The notes beneath the pieces were generated by a model. It did not search any database and was not told where the DNA came from. It was given only the letters and a program-made list of their open reading frames with translations. A program made the translations under genes and the position numbers. A DNA stretch of 64,000 nucleotides from Lachnospiraceae bacterium UBA3804 (GTDB lineage: Bacteria; Bacillota; Clostridia; Lachnospirales; Lachnospiraceae), in the NCBI GenBank assembly GCA_002368665.1, contig DFEK01000001.1:1-64000 (forward strand), read 5' to 3'. Shown piece by piece: positions 15,043 to 22,567 of this stretch; positions within the stretch are counted from its first letter, which is position 1, and the number at the start of each line of letters is the position of its first letter.

Positions 15043-16236
15043 GTGAGAGCGCTGGACCGCATTCGAAATAAATATCATCGTCCGACAGGGAAAAGGCCGT
15101 ATTTCGACTTTACCCTGCTTGTTGTCGTGATCATGCTGGTTTGCTTCGGCTTCATCATGATCTATTCGGCGAGTGCTTATCAGGCAAACTTAAAATTCGG
15201 AAACTCCATGTATTTCTTAAGAAAGCAGATTTTCGCAGCTTTGATCGGTATGGTGCTAATGGCGGTGCTGGTATTCATTCCGCCGAAGGTTTACCGTATG
15301 ATTCCAAGCTGGGTTTATATCGGTGCATCCTTCGTGGTTATGGCACTTTTGCTGGTGCCCGGAATCCACATTACGTCGCACGGCGCGACAAGATGGATTA
15401 AATTGGGACCTCTGCCGCAGTTCGAACCCGTGGAACTTGTGAAACTTCTGATTATTATTTTCTATGCAAGAACCATTACGAGAACACAGAAAAACATGGA
15501 TACCTGGGGCGGTATTTTAAAACCCCTGATTCCGCTTGTCCCTCTTTGCCTGTTTATCTATGTGGCATCGAGAAATATGAGTTCGGCTTTGATTGTAGGC
15601 ATTATTCCGGTTCTCATGATTACGATTATTGCCAAGGACAAAAAGAAAGTCCTTCTGCTCTGGGCCGGAGTCATTCTTGCGGCGGCCGCCATGGTCGGCA
15701 TCGTTGTACTCGTTGACAAAGTCAGCGGCGGAAGCGGAGCAATGGGCTTCAGAGGCGGACGTGTCCTTGCATGGCTGCATCCCGAGAAATACGTCTCCGA
15801 TGAGGGCTTCCAGGTTTTACAGGGTCTGTACGCCATCGGAAGCGGCGGAATGTTCGGCAAAGGATTAGGAGAGAGTATTGTTAAGATCGGTGATATTTCC
15901 GAGGCACAGAACGACATGATTTTCTCGATCGTTTGCGAGGAACTCGGAATTTTCGGAGCGGTCTGCTTAATGTTAATGTTCGGCATTCTGATATACAGAC
16001 TGTTCATTATTGCGGGAAATACGAGAGACCTCTTTAATGCGATGCTGGTAATCGGTATTCTTTGCCACATATCGGTGCAGGTTCTTCTGAATATCGCGGT
16101 GGTAACAAACTCCGTTCCGAATACGGGTGTGTCGCTTCCGTTTATCTCGGCGGGCGGTACATCGGTTCTGCTGTTCTTAGCGGAAGTCGGAATTGCGTTA
16201 GCCGTCGGGCGAACCATCCTGATTGACCGACGGTAG
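15043..16236 (+). CDS. ftsW: Peptidoglycan glycosyltransferase FtsW
   Basis: A SEDS-family polymerase that links lipid II units into septal glycan strands. 397 residues with about ten membrane segments. FGFIMIYSASAYQA opens the first helices, GATRWIKLGPLPQFEPVELVKL is the conserved SEDS loop with the key RW and QPxE-like region (QFEP), and NTGVSLPFISAGGTSVL is the C-terminal signature. Translation starts at GTG 15043 with AGGGAGG (15031-15037) five bases upstream, immediately after the murD stop. FtsW rather than RodA is inferred from its place in the division cluster. Confidence 0.95.
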   Translation: MRALDRIRNKYHRPTGKRPYFDFTLLVVVIMLVCFGFIMIYSASAYQANLKFGNSMYFLRKQIFAALIGMVLMAVLVFIPPKVYRMIPSWVYIGASFVVMALLLVPGIHITSHGATRWIKLGPLPQFEPVELVKLLIIIFYARTITRTQKNMDTWGGILKPLIPLVPLCLFIYVASRNMSSALIVGIIPVLMITIIAKDKKKVLLLWAGVILAAAAMVGIVVLVDKVSGGSGAMGFRGGRVLAWLHPEKYVSDEGFQVLQGLYAIGSGGMFGKGLGESIVKIGDISEAQNDMIFSIVCEELGIFGAVCLMLMFGILIYRLFIIAGNTRDLFNAMLVIGILCHISVQVLLNIAVVTNSVPNTGVSLPFISAGGTSVLLFLAEVGIALAVGRTILIDRR

Positions 16237-16243
16237 AGGGAAA

Positions 16244-17035
16244 ATGAGAAAGATATCGAAGAAAAATAAGGATAAAGTGCAGAAAGTCAATTTTAAGAAG
16301 GGGAAGATGTCGGTTCTACAAAGAATCCGCCTGATTGCCATTGTTGTTGCCGTGGTTTTGCTGATCGGAGGCGCCTTCCTTTTCATCGAGGGCTTTAAGG
16401 TGCGCAATGTCAAAGTGGAGGGCAGTACGCATTACACGGCCCAGCAGATTCAGGACATGGTCATCGTTGATAAGCTCAGCACCAACTCCTTATATCTGAA
16501 ATTAAAATATAAGAATAAAAAGATCGAAAACATTCCCTTCGTGGAGCATATGGATGTCCAGATAGAGGACCGGAATACCGTAAAGATCGTGGTTTACGAG
16601 AAGGCGATTGCCGGATATGTGACATATCTTGAGAACAAGATGTATTTCGACAAGGACGGTATCGTGGTGGAAAGCTCGAAGGAATTCGTTCCGGGCATTC
16701 CGGAGATTTCGGGTCTTGAATTTGACCACGTGATCCTTCATGAGCCGCTTCCGGTGGAAGATGTCAGAATCTTCAAGGAAATCTTAAGCCTGACGCAGCT
16801 TCTGAATAAAAACTCCTTAGTGGCGGATAAGATCTATTTTGATCATTTCGGGGATATTACACTTTATTTCGGGGATATCCGTGTATCTTTGGGCGACGGG
16901 GAATACCTGGATGAGAGAGTAACGCATCTGGCGGCGATTTTAAACAAAGCCAAGCCAATGCAGTTAAAGGGAAAGTTGCACATGGAGACTTTTACCGTTT
17001 CGAATCCGAAGACTACATTCGAAATGGATGAATAA
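16244..17035 (+). CDS. ftsQ: Division protein FtsQ/DivIB
   Basis: A bitopic protein of 263 residues linking the divisome to septal wall synthesis. A very basic cytoplasmic tail (residues 1-24) is followed by one membrane segment (LIAIVVAVVLLIGGAFLFI) and an external POTRA domain beginning KVRNVKVEGSTHYTAQQI, then the beta domain with VEHMDVQIEDRNTVKIVVYEKAIAGYV. I start at ATG 16244 because AGAGGG precedes it directly; the upstream in-frame TTG at 16223 would overlap ftsW and lacks a ribosome site. ftsA, usually next, is missing; ftsZ follows instead after a promoter-bearing gap. Confidence 0.93.
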   Translation: MRKISKKNKDKVQKVNFKKGKMSVLQRIRLIAIVVAVVLLIGGAFLFIEGFKVRNVKVEGSTHYTAQQIQDMVIVDKLSTNSLYLKLKYKNKKIENIPFVEHMDVQIEDRNTVKIVVYEKAIAGYVTYLENKMYFDKDGIVVESSKEFVPGIPEISGLEFDHVILHEPLPVEDVRIFKEILSLTQLLNKNSLVADKIYFDHFGDITLYFGDIRVSLGDGEYLDERVTHLAAILNKAKPMQLKGKLHMETFTVSNPKTTFEMDE

Positions 17036-17070
17036 AAGCGAGTTTTTACAAGAAAAACCACAAAATATAG

Positions 17071-17099
17071 TTGCATAAATTTGGAAAATTTTATATGAT
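17071..17099 (+). promoter_or_regulatory. Predicted ftsZ promoter
   Basis: TTGCAT (17071-17076), 17 bases, TATGAT (17094-17099), 132 bases before the TTG start of ftsZ. It lies in the 195-base gap after ftsQ, suggesting that ftsZ has its own supply of transcript besides read-through. Confidence 0.65.
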
Positions 17100-17230
17100 A
17101 AGTAAGGATATTGATGTCATCCTTGCTTGGAATGGCATATTTTGTGTTTTTAGAGGAATTGTAACAGTCGGTCAATGGATTATTGACCGGGATGATAAAA
17201 ACCAAAAAGGGGATGTAGGAGGACAAAGCC

Positions 17231-18415
17231 TTGATCGAAATCAGACCAAATGATGACAGTTCGGCAGCAAGAATCATTGTCGTAGGTGTAGGTGGCGCAG
17301 GAAACAACGCCGTTAACCGTATGATTGACGACAACGTATGTGGTGTGGAGTTTGTTGGTGTCAATTCCGACAGCCAGGCATTAAAGAACTGCAAAGCACC
17401 GAAATTAATCCAGATTGGTGAGAAACTCACCAAGGGACTCGGAGCAGGAGCTAAGCCCGAAGTTGGACAGGCTTGTGCGGAAGAGAATAAAGAGGAGATC
17501 GCAGATGCATTACAGGGTGCGGACATGGTATTCGTAACCTGCGGTATGGGCGGCGGAACCGGAACCGGTGCAGCTCCCGTTGTGGCAGAGATTTCCAAAA
17601 ACATGGGTATCCTTACCGTCGGTGTGGTTACCAAGCCTTTCAAATTCGAAGCCAAGACCCGTATGAACAATGCCGAGGGCGGTATCGAACGCCTGAAAGA
17701 ACATGTTGATACTCTGATTGTCATCCCGAACGATAAATTATTAGAGATTTGTGATAAGAAGACGACGATGCCGGATGCACTCAAGAAAGCTGATGAAGTT
17801 CTTCAGCAGTCCGTATCCGGTATTACCGATTTAATCAACCTGCCTGCAATCATCAACCTTGACTTTGCGGATGTACAGACCGTTATGAAGGACAAAGGAA
17901 TTGCCCATATCGGTATCGGTACCGGCAAGGGTGAAGACAAGGCACTCGATGCAGTCCGCATGGCAGTGGAAAGTCCGTTGCTTGAGACCACGATCGACGG
18001 CGCAACCGATGTCATCATCAATATTTCCGGTGACATCTCCTTATTTGATACCAACGTAGCTTCCAGCTACATCACCGATATTACCGGAGAACAGGTTAAC
18101 ATCATTCTTGGTGCAATGTACTCCGATGCCGAGGCTGATACCTGTAAGGTTACCGTTATTGCTACCGGACTTTATTCCAAGCCGGTTTCGGGATCTAGAT
18201 ATGCCGTTCCCTCCTATGCACATAACGCAACGAATCAGACAACCAGCTTCACTGCTCAGAGAAATGTAAGTGCTCCCGTTGTAAACCGCGTGGCACCTGC
18301 ACCCGCTCCCGTAGCACCCGCACCTGCACCGAAGCCCCAGGTTAAGCCTTCCGAGCTTCGCAGCAACGTACAGGAAAAATCCATAGCCGTTCCGGATTTC
18401 CTGAAAAAGAGATAA
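17231..18415 (+). CDS. ftsZ: Cell division GTPase FtsZ
   Basis: The tubulin-like GTPase that polymerises into the cytokinetic ring. 394 residues. VGVGGAGNNAVNRM is the N-terminal nucleotide loop, GGGTGTGAAPVVAEI the tubulin signature, and LINLPAIINLDFADV with NISGDISLFD mark the second domain. A flexible linker rich in Ala, Pro and Val (about 350-375) leads to the conserved tail IAVPDFLKKR that binds FtsA/SepF-type anchors. The start is TTG 17231: AGGAGG (17217-17222) lies 8 bases upstream and no in-frame ATG exists near it. nrdR follows 15 bases after the stop with no terminator between. Confidence 0.98.
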   Translation: MIEIRPNDDSSAARIIVVGVGGAGNNAVNRMIDDNVCGVEFVGVNSDSQALKNCKAPKLIQIGEKLTKGLGAGAKPEVGQACAEENKEEIADALQGADMVFVTCGMGGGTGTGAAPVVAEISKNMGILTVGVVTKPFKFEAKTRMNNAEGGIERLKEHVDTLIVIPNDKLLEICDKKTTMPDALKKADEVLQQSVSGITDLINLPAIINLDFADVQTVMKDKGIAHIGIGTGKGEDKALDAVRMAVESPLLETTIDGATDVIINISGDISLFDTNVASSYITDITGEQVNIILGAMYSDAEADTCKVTVIATGLYSKPVSGSRYAVPSYAHNATNQTTSFTAQRNVSAPVVNRVAPAPAPVAPAPAPKPQVKPSELRSNVQEKSIAVPDFLKKR

Positions 18416-18430
18416 AAGGAGAAGACGACT

Positions 18431-18880
18431 ATGAAATGTCCTTATTGCGGTCATGAAAACACTCGCGTAATCGACTCAAGACCCGCGGAAGAGAATAACT
18501 CTATCCGCCGCCGTCGTGCCTGCGACGAGTGCGGTAAGCGTTTTACCACCTATGAGAAAGTGGAAACCATTCCTTTAATCATCATCAAGAAGGACTTAAA
18601 CAGAGAAGCGTTCGATCGTTCCAAGATTGAAGCAGGTGTTTTAAGAGCCTGCCACAAGCGCCCTGTTTCCGCAGAGCAGATTGCAAACCTCGTGGATGAA
18701 GTGGAAACCGAAATCTACTCCCGCGAGGAAAGAGAACTTCCCAGTGCAGTGATCGGGGAGTGCATCATGAATAAGTTAAAAGAACTGGATCCGGTAGCTT
18801 ATGTAAGATTTGCATCCGTTTACCGTGAATTCAAGGATGTTAACACATTCATGGACGAACTTAAGAAAATCCTGAACTAG
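18431..18880 (+). CDS. nrdR: Ribonucleotide reductase repressor NrdR
   Basis: A 149-residue regulator that represses nrd genes when dATP/ATP levels are high. The N-terminal zinc ribbon is CPYCGHENTRVIDSRP with CDECGKRFTTYEKVE as the second cysteine pair; SIRRRRAC is the DNA-contacting basic stretch. The ATP-cone follows from about residue 47 (IIIKKDLNREAFDRSKI through VRFASVYREFKDV). The length is exactly that of the family. No nrd gene lies in the window. It sits directly after ftsZ, so it may share ftsZ transcripts. Confidence 0.98.
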   Translation: MKCPYCGHENTRVIDSRPAEENNSIRRRRACDECGKRFTTYEKVETIPLIIIKKDLNREAFDRSKIEAGVLRACHKRPVSAEQIANLVDEVETEIYSREERELPSAVIGECIMNKLKELDPVAYVRFASVYREFKDVNTFMDELKKILN

Positions 18881-18941
18881 TTCAGATTTTCATACATACA
18901 ACCGAATAGTTGAATACTATTGAGAGAAAGGAAAGAAAGAA

Positions 18942-20468
18942 ATGAAAAAGAAAATGTGTCGCGTGACGGCCGTTTTCCTGACAGTTCTTTCACTTGCTGT
19001 TGCACTGTGCGGATGCACAGGCGACAAGAAAGGGAAATCCGATACCTCCATAACCATCGGTATTCCTCAGGACATCGAAGAAACTCTTGACCCCCACAAC
19101 ATGGTGGCGGCAGGAACCAAGGAAATTTTCTTCAATGTTTTTGAAGGATTGGTTAAACCGGACTCCGATGGAAACATCGTTCCCGCTGTTGCAAGCGAAA
19201 TCAACGTCAGCGATGATGGCCTGACCTACACCTTCACCATTCGTGAAGGAGTGAAGTTCCATGACGGAACAAACGTTACGGCGGAGGATGTTCAGTATTC
19301 CATGAACAAATGCGCCGATATCGAAGGGGGAGAGCCCATGATACCGGCGCTTTCTAATGTAAGTGCCGTAAACATCGTGGATGATTCCCATGTGGATATT
19401 GTATTAAAAGAGGCAGATAACGATTTTCTTGCCAATATCGCTACCGTATCCGCAGCTATTATCCCGAAGCATAATGAAGATCCCGCAGCCAATGCAATCG
19501 GTACGGGTCCTTATAAGTATGTTTCCAGATCGCCCCTTGAGAATGTTGTTTTTGAGATCAACAACGATTACTGGGGAGAGAAGGCAGAAATTACCAATGT
19601 TACCTGGAAGATCTGCGCCAATGCGGATACGATTGCCATGGAACTCGAAGGCGGATCCATCGATATGATGGCTCACTTAACGAGTGCACATAAGGCACAG
19701 ATCTCTACCGAGAATTTTGAAGTTTTAAGCGGTACCATGAACCTGGTTCAGGCACTTTACTTAAATCACAAATTTGAGCCGTTTGCCAACGAAGATGTAC
19801 GTAAGGCAATGTGCTATGCGGTTGACAAGGATGCAATCCTTGGATTCGTTTCCGACGGAGAGGGCGTAAAGATCGGCTCTTCCATGTATCCGAACTTCAA
19901 GAAGTATTATGATCAGGGACTTGCGGATGCATATCCTCATGATACCGAGAAAGCCAAAGAATTACTGAAGAAGGCAGGATATGAGAACGGATTCAGCTTC
20001 GACATTACCGTTCCTTCCAACTATGTTCAGCATGTGGATACCGCAACGGTAATCAAAGAGCAGCTTGCAGAGGTTGGTATTACCGCCAATATTAAGCAGG
20101 TTGACTGGGATACCTGGCTTTCCGATACCTATGTCGGACGTAATTACGATGCTACGGTCATCGGTGTGGATGCCGCACAGCTTACGGCTTCGGCACTTCT
20201 TGCCAGATTTGTATCCGATGCGGGCAACAATTTTACGAATTACAACAGTTCCGCATATGACAAGCTTTACAAAGAGACATTTGCGCTGACCGATGATGCA
20301 GCACGTACCGAAGGATTCAAGAAGTGCGTACAGATGCTTTCCGATGATGCGGCAAATGTGTACATTCAGGATTTACCGGAGTTTGTGGCAATCAACAGAA
20401 AGTATACGGGATACACATTCTATCCGGTTTATGTAATCGATGTAGCTAAAATCAAGTTAGCAAAATAA
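18942..20468 (+). CDS. Peptide-type ABC transporter substrate-binding lipoprotein
   Basis: A 508-residue family 5 extracellular solute-binding protein (DppA/OppA type). The N-terminal signal with hydrophobic AVFLTVLSLAVALCGC ends in a lipobox with Cys near residue 25, so the mature protein is lipid-anchored outside. PQDIEETLDPHNMVAAGTKE, followed by YTFTIREGVKFHDGTNVTAEDVQYS, is the family signature, and NEDVRKAMCYAVDKDAI is the second conserved block. It delivers peptides, or possibly nickel or another small ligand, to the permeases encoded next. The ligand cannot be named from sequence. An AGAAAGGAAAG-type ribosome site precedes the ATG. Confidence 0.94.
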   Translation: MKKKMCRVTAVFLTVLSLAVALCGCTGDKKGKSDTSITIGIPQDIEETLDPHNMVAAGTKEIFFNVFEGLVKPDSDGNIVPAVASEINVSDDGLTYTFTIREGVKFHDGTNVTAEDVQYSMNKCADIEGGEPMIPALSNVSAVNIVDDSHVDIVLKEADNDFLANIATVSAAIIPKHNEDPAANAIGTGPYKYVSRSPLENVVFEINNDYWGEKAEITNVTWKICANADTIAMELEGGSIDMMAHLTSAHKAQISTENFEVLSGTMNLVQALYLNHKFEPFANEDVRKAMCYAVDKDAILGFVSDGEGVKIGSSMYPNFKKYYDQGLADAYPHDTEKAKELLKKAGYENGFSFDITVPSNYVQHVDTATVIKEQLAEVGITANIKQVDWDTWLSDTYVGRNYDATVIGVDAAQLTASALLARFVSDAGNNFTNYNSSAYDKLYKETFALTDDAARTEGFKKCVQMLSDDAANVYIQDLPEFVAINRKYTGYTFYPVYVIDVAKIKLAK

Positions 20469-20483
20469 TTTCAGGAGACTGCG

Positions 20484-21422
20484 ATGGGTAAGTATGTTCT
20501 TAAGAAAATTGCATCACTTGCACTTACCCTGCTCGCAGTCTCTTTTGTTGTGTTTCTGCTCTTTAGTGTGATTCCCGGAGATCCGGCGGTTTCGAAGCTC
20601 GGTACGCAGGCGACACCGGAGAGAGTGGAGGCACTCAGGAAAGAACTGGGGCTGAATGCTCCGTTCATTGCAAGATATTTTAAGTGGGTTGCGGGATTTG
20701 TCAGAGGCAATCTCGGACAGTCCTACGCATACTCCATGCCTGTATCGAAACTGATCGGCGGAAAGCTTCTGATCAATGCGACACTTTCCGTTCTTGCGAT
20801 CATCATAGTGATCGGTGTATCGGTACCGATCGGTGTTTATACGGCGAAGCATACGGGCGGTTTCTTAGATAAAGTCTTTACCGTGATCAATCAGATTTTT
20901 ATGGCGTTTCCGCCGTTTCTTCTGGGTCTGATTCTGACCTTTTTCTTTGGTATTGTTTTGAAACTGTTTTCCCCCGGAGCCTATGTGGGCTATGAGAGGA
21001 ATTTCTTTGGTTTCCTTGGATATATGATCTGTCCTGCGATCGCACTTGCTCTGCCGAAGACGGCCATGTGCATCAAACTGCTTCGGACGAATATCTTAGA
21101 GGAAGCGAAGAAAGATTATTCCAAAACATCGTATTCCAAAGGAAATAATACGACAGGACTTCTGTACAAATATGTTTTGAAAAATGCAATCATGCCGACG
21201 ATCACGTTCGTCGGAATGATCTTTGCGGATATGATTGCATCGGGTATCGTAATTGAGCAGACATTCGGCATTCCGGGGCTCGGAAGAAGCCTGCTTTCTG
21301 CGATTTCCGTGAGAGATTATCCGGTGGTGATGGCGATTGTGATGCTGATCGCCTTTGGGATTGTGGTTGTGAGCGCAATCACAGATATTATTCATGCAGC
21401 GGTGGATCCGAGAGTTAGATAA
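20484..21422 (+). CDS. ABC peptide transporter permease, OppB/DppB type
   Basis: A 312-residue membrane permease with six hydrophobic segments. The N-terminus YVLKKIASLALTLLAVSFVVFLLFSVIPGDPA is typical of DppB/OppB. EAKKDYSKTSYSKGNN lies at the position of the EAA loop that contacts the ATPase, slightly altered from the usual YVRTARAKG form. The C-terminus ends TDIIHAAVDPRVR as in the family. An AGGAG site precedes the ATG; the gene starts 15 bases after the binding-protein stop. It forms the channel with the OppC-type partner. Confidence 0.95.
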   Translation: MGKYVLKKIASLALTLLAVSFVVFLLFSVIPGDPAVSKLGTQATPERVEALRKELGLNAPFIARYFKWVAGFVRGNLGQSYAYSMPVSKLIGGKLLINATLSVLAIIIVIGVSVPIGVYTAKHTGGFLDKVFTVINQIFMAFPPFLLGLILTFFFGIVLKLFSPGAYVGYERNFFGFLGYMICPAIALALPKTAMCIKLLRTNILEEAKKDYSKTSYSKGNNTTGLLYKYVLKNAIMPTITFVGMIFADMIASGIVIEQTFGIPGLGRSLLSAISVRDYPVVMAIVMLIAFGIVVVSAITDIIHAAVDPRVR

Positions 21423-21622
21423 TTGGCTCGCACGACGTCATCACGACATTTACTCAGGGACTCGGATGCAGTGGCAACTCGCCCTTCGTAAAGTCTACAT
21501 GACGTCGGCTCGATGCAATTAATTACAAAGCCTACACGCAGACCATTCGATGAAATATATTATCACTGAACGGATTCATTCCTCATGACATCCGCTCGAT
21601 GCAATTAATTGATTGGATGACT
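21423..21622 (+). repeat. Gap between permease genes with a 27-bp imperfect direct repeat
   Basis: A 200-base gap where permease genes usually abut. CATGAC-GTCGGCTCGATGCAATTAATT (21498-21524) recurs at 21584-21610 with two changes, 86 bases apart. A related CACGACGTCATCACGAC lies at 21431-21447. The second copy runs to 12 bases before the likely oppC start. No gene or terminator is seen; the repeats may be a target-site or slippage trace, or part of an RNA element. Confidence 0.65.
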
Positions 21623-22453
21623 ATGAAACGGAAGAAGAATATACAACTGTATATTGGGCTTGGGATTCTGGCGGTGCTGGGCGTTTTTCTGGTGCTTGGG
21701 CTGATTTATCATCCGTATACGTCGACGCAGATGGATGCGGGGGCGAAGCTTACCGCGCCTACTTTGAAGCATTGGTTTGGCGGAGATAAGATGGGGCGTG
21801 ATATTTTCACACGTGTACAGGAGGGGCTGAAGACATCGTTATTTATTTCGTTCCTGGCGACAGCCATCGGAACCGTGGGTGGCACGATCATCGGAGCACT
21901 GTCCGGATACTACGGAAAGCTGCTGGATGATTCGATCATGCGGATCATTGACGTGCTTTTTGCAATTCCGAGTATTCTGCTGGCACTTGTATTTGTAAGC
22001 TTATCCGGTTCCTCGATGATGAATGTGATCCTGGCACTTGGAATTGCGGTAATTCCTAGCTTCGCGAAGATGATAAGAACGGAATTTAAGGAGCAGAGCA
22101 AACTCGAATATGTGCAGGCGGCAAAACTGATGGGCGCATCGGATCTTCGGATCCTCTTTGTACATATCTTGCCAAACATTATGCCGACCTTGTTAAATTG
22201 CGTGTTTATCTCGATTAATAACTGTATTCTGGCGGAAGCCGGTTTGTCTTATCTTGGAATCGGTGTTCAGCCGCCGACGGCTTCGCTCGGCGGAATGATC
22301 GCGGAAGGACAGGGATATCTGAGGATGGCTCCGTTCTATGTAATCTTCCCGGGTGTGATCATGGTGTTCCTTTTGGTCGGATTGGGGCTGATTTCCGATG
22401 GCAATGCGCAGACGTTTGTAGTTAGAAGAAGTGCGAAGAAAGATACAAAGTAG
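21623..22453 (+). CDS. ABC peptide transporter permease, OppC/DppC type
   Basis: A 276-residue partner permease. A basic N-terminus (MKRKKN) and first membrane helix are followed by LKHWFGGDKMGRDIFTRVQEGLKTSL, the DppC signature; SKLEYVQAAKLMGASDLRILFVHILPNI is the EAA loop for ATPase contact, and SYLGIGVQPPTASLGGMI the conserved C-terminal motif. In-frame ATGs also exist at 21599 and 21617; I prefer 21623, preceded by TTGGATG. The stop codon lies inside the first unit of an 18-bp tandem repeat. Complete and apparently functional. Confidence 0.93.
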   Translation: MKRKKNIQLYIGLGILAVLGVFLVLGLIYHPYTSTQMDAGAKLTAPTLKHWFGGDKMGRDIFTRVQEGLKTSLFISFLATAIGTVGGTIIGALSGYYGKLLDDSIMRIIDVLFAIPSILLALVFVSLSGSSMMNVILALGIAVIPSFAKMIRTEFKEQSKLEYVQAAKLMGASDLRILFVHILPNIMPTLLNCVFISINNCILAEAGLSYLGIGVQPPTASLGGMIAEGQGYLRMAPFYVIFPGVIMVFLLVGLGLISDGNAQTFVVRRSAKKDTK

Positions 22454-22553
22454 CATAAAGAAACAAAGCAGAATAAAGAAACAAAGCAGAATAAAGAAAC
22501 AAAGCAGAATAAAGAAACAAAGTATAATTAAGAAACAAAGTAGCACAAAGAGA
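22446..22553 (+). repeat. Six-unit 18-bp tandem repeat between oppC- and oppDF-type genes
   Basis: Six consecutive 18-mers of the form CAAAGCAGAATAAAGAAA. Copies 2-4 (22464-22517) are identical; copies 1, 5 and 6 (22446, 22518, 22536) are diverged. The oppC stop lies in copy 1 and the ATPase ATG is 14 bases after copy 6. The array is purine-rich on the coding strand and nearly unstructured. One other frame would read a repeated SRIKKQ-type hexapeptide, but no start or ribosome site supports translation. Confidence 0.9.
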
Positions 22554-22567
22554 GAAACGAAGCAGAT

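Noticed and set aside
15558..16217. 219-codon minus-strand frame in ftsW
   Set aside because: Antisense shadow of a strongly conserved SEDS gene.
17071..17253. 60-codon plus frame before ftsZ
   Set aside because: It coincides with the ftsZ promoter and ribosome site and overlaps the ftsZ start; no domain.
16864..17784. 306-codon minus-strand frame over ftsQ/ftsZ
   Set aside because: It crosses two conserved genes and the ftsZ promoter; composition is that of an antisense shadow.
22446..22553. CRISPR-like or coding repeat array
   Set aside because: The 18-bp units are directly adjacent with no spacers, and no start codon or ribosome site supports a peptide.
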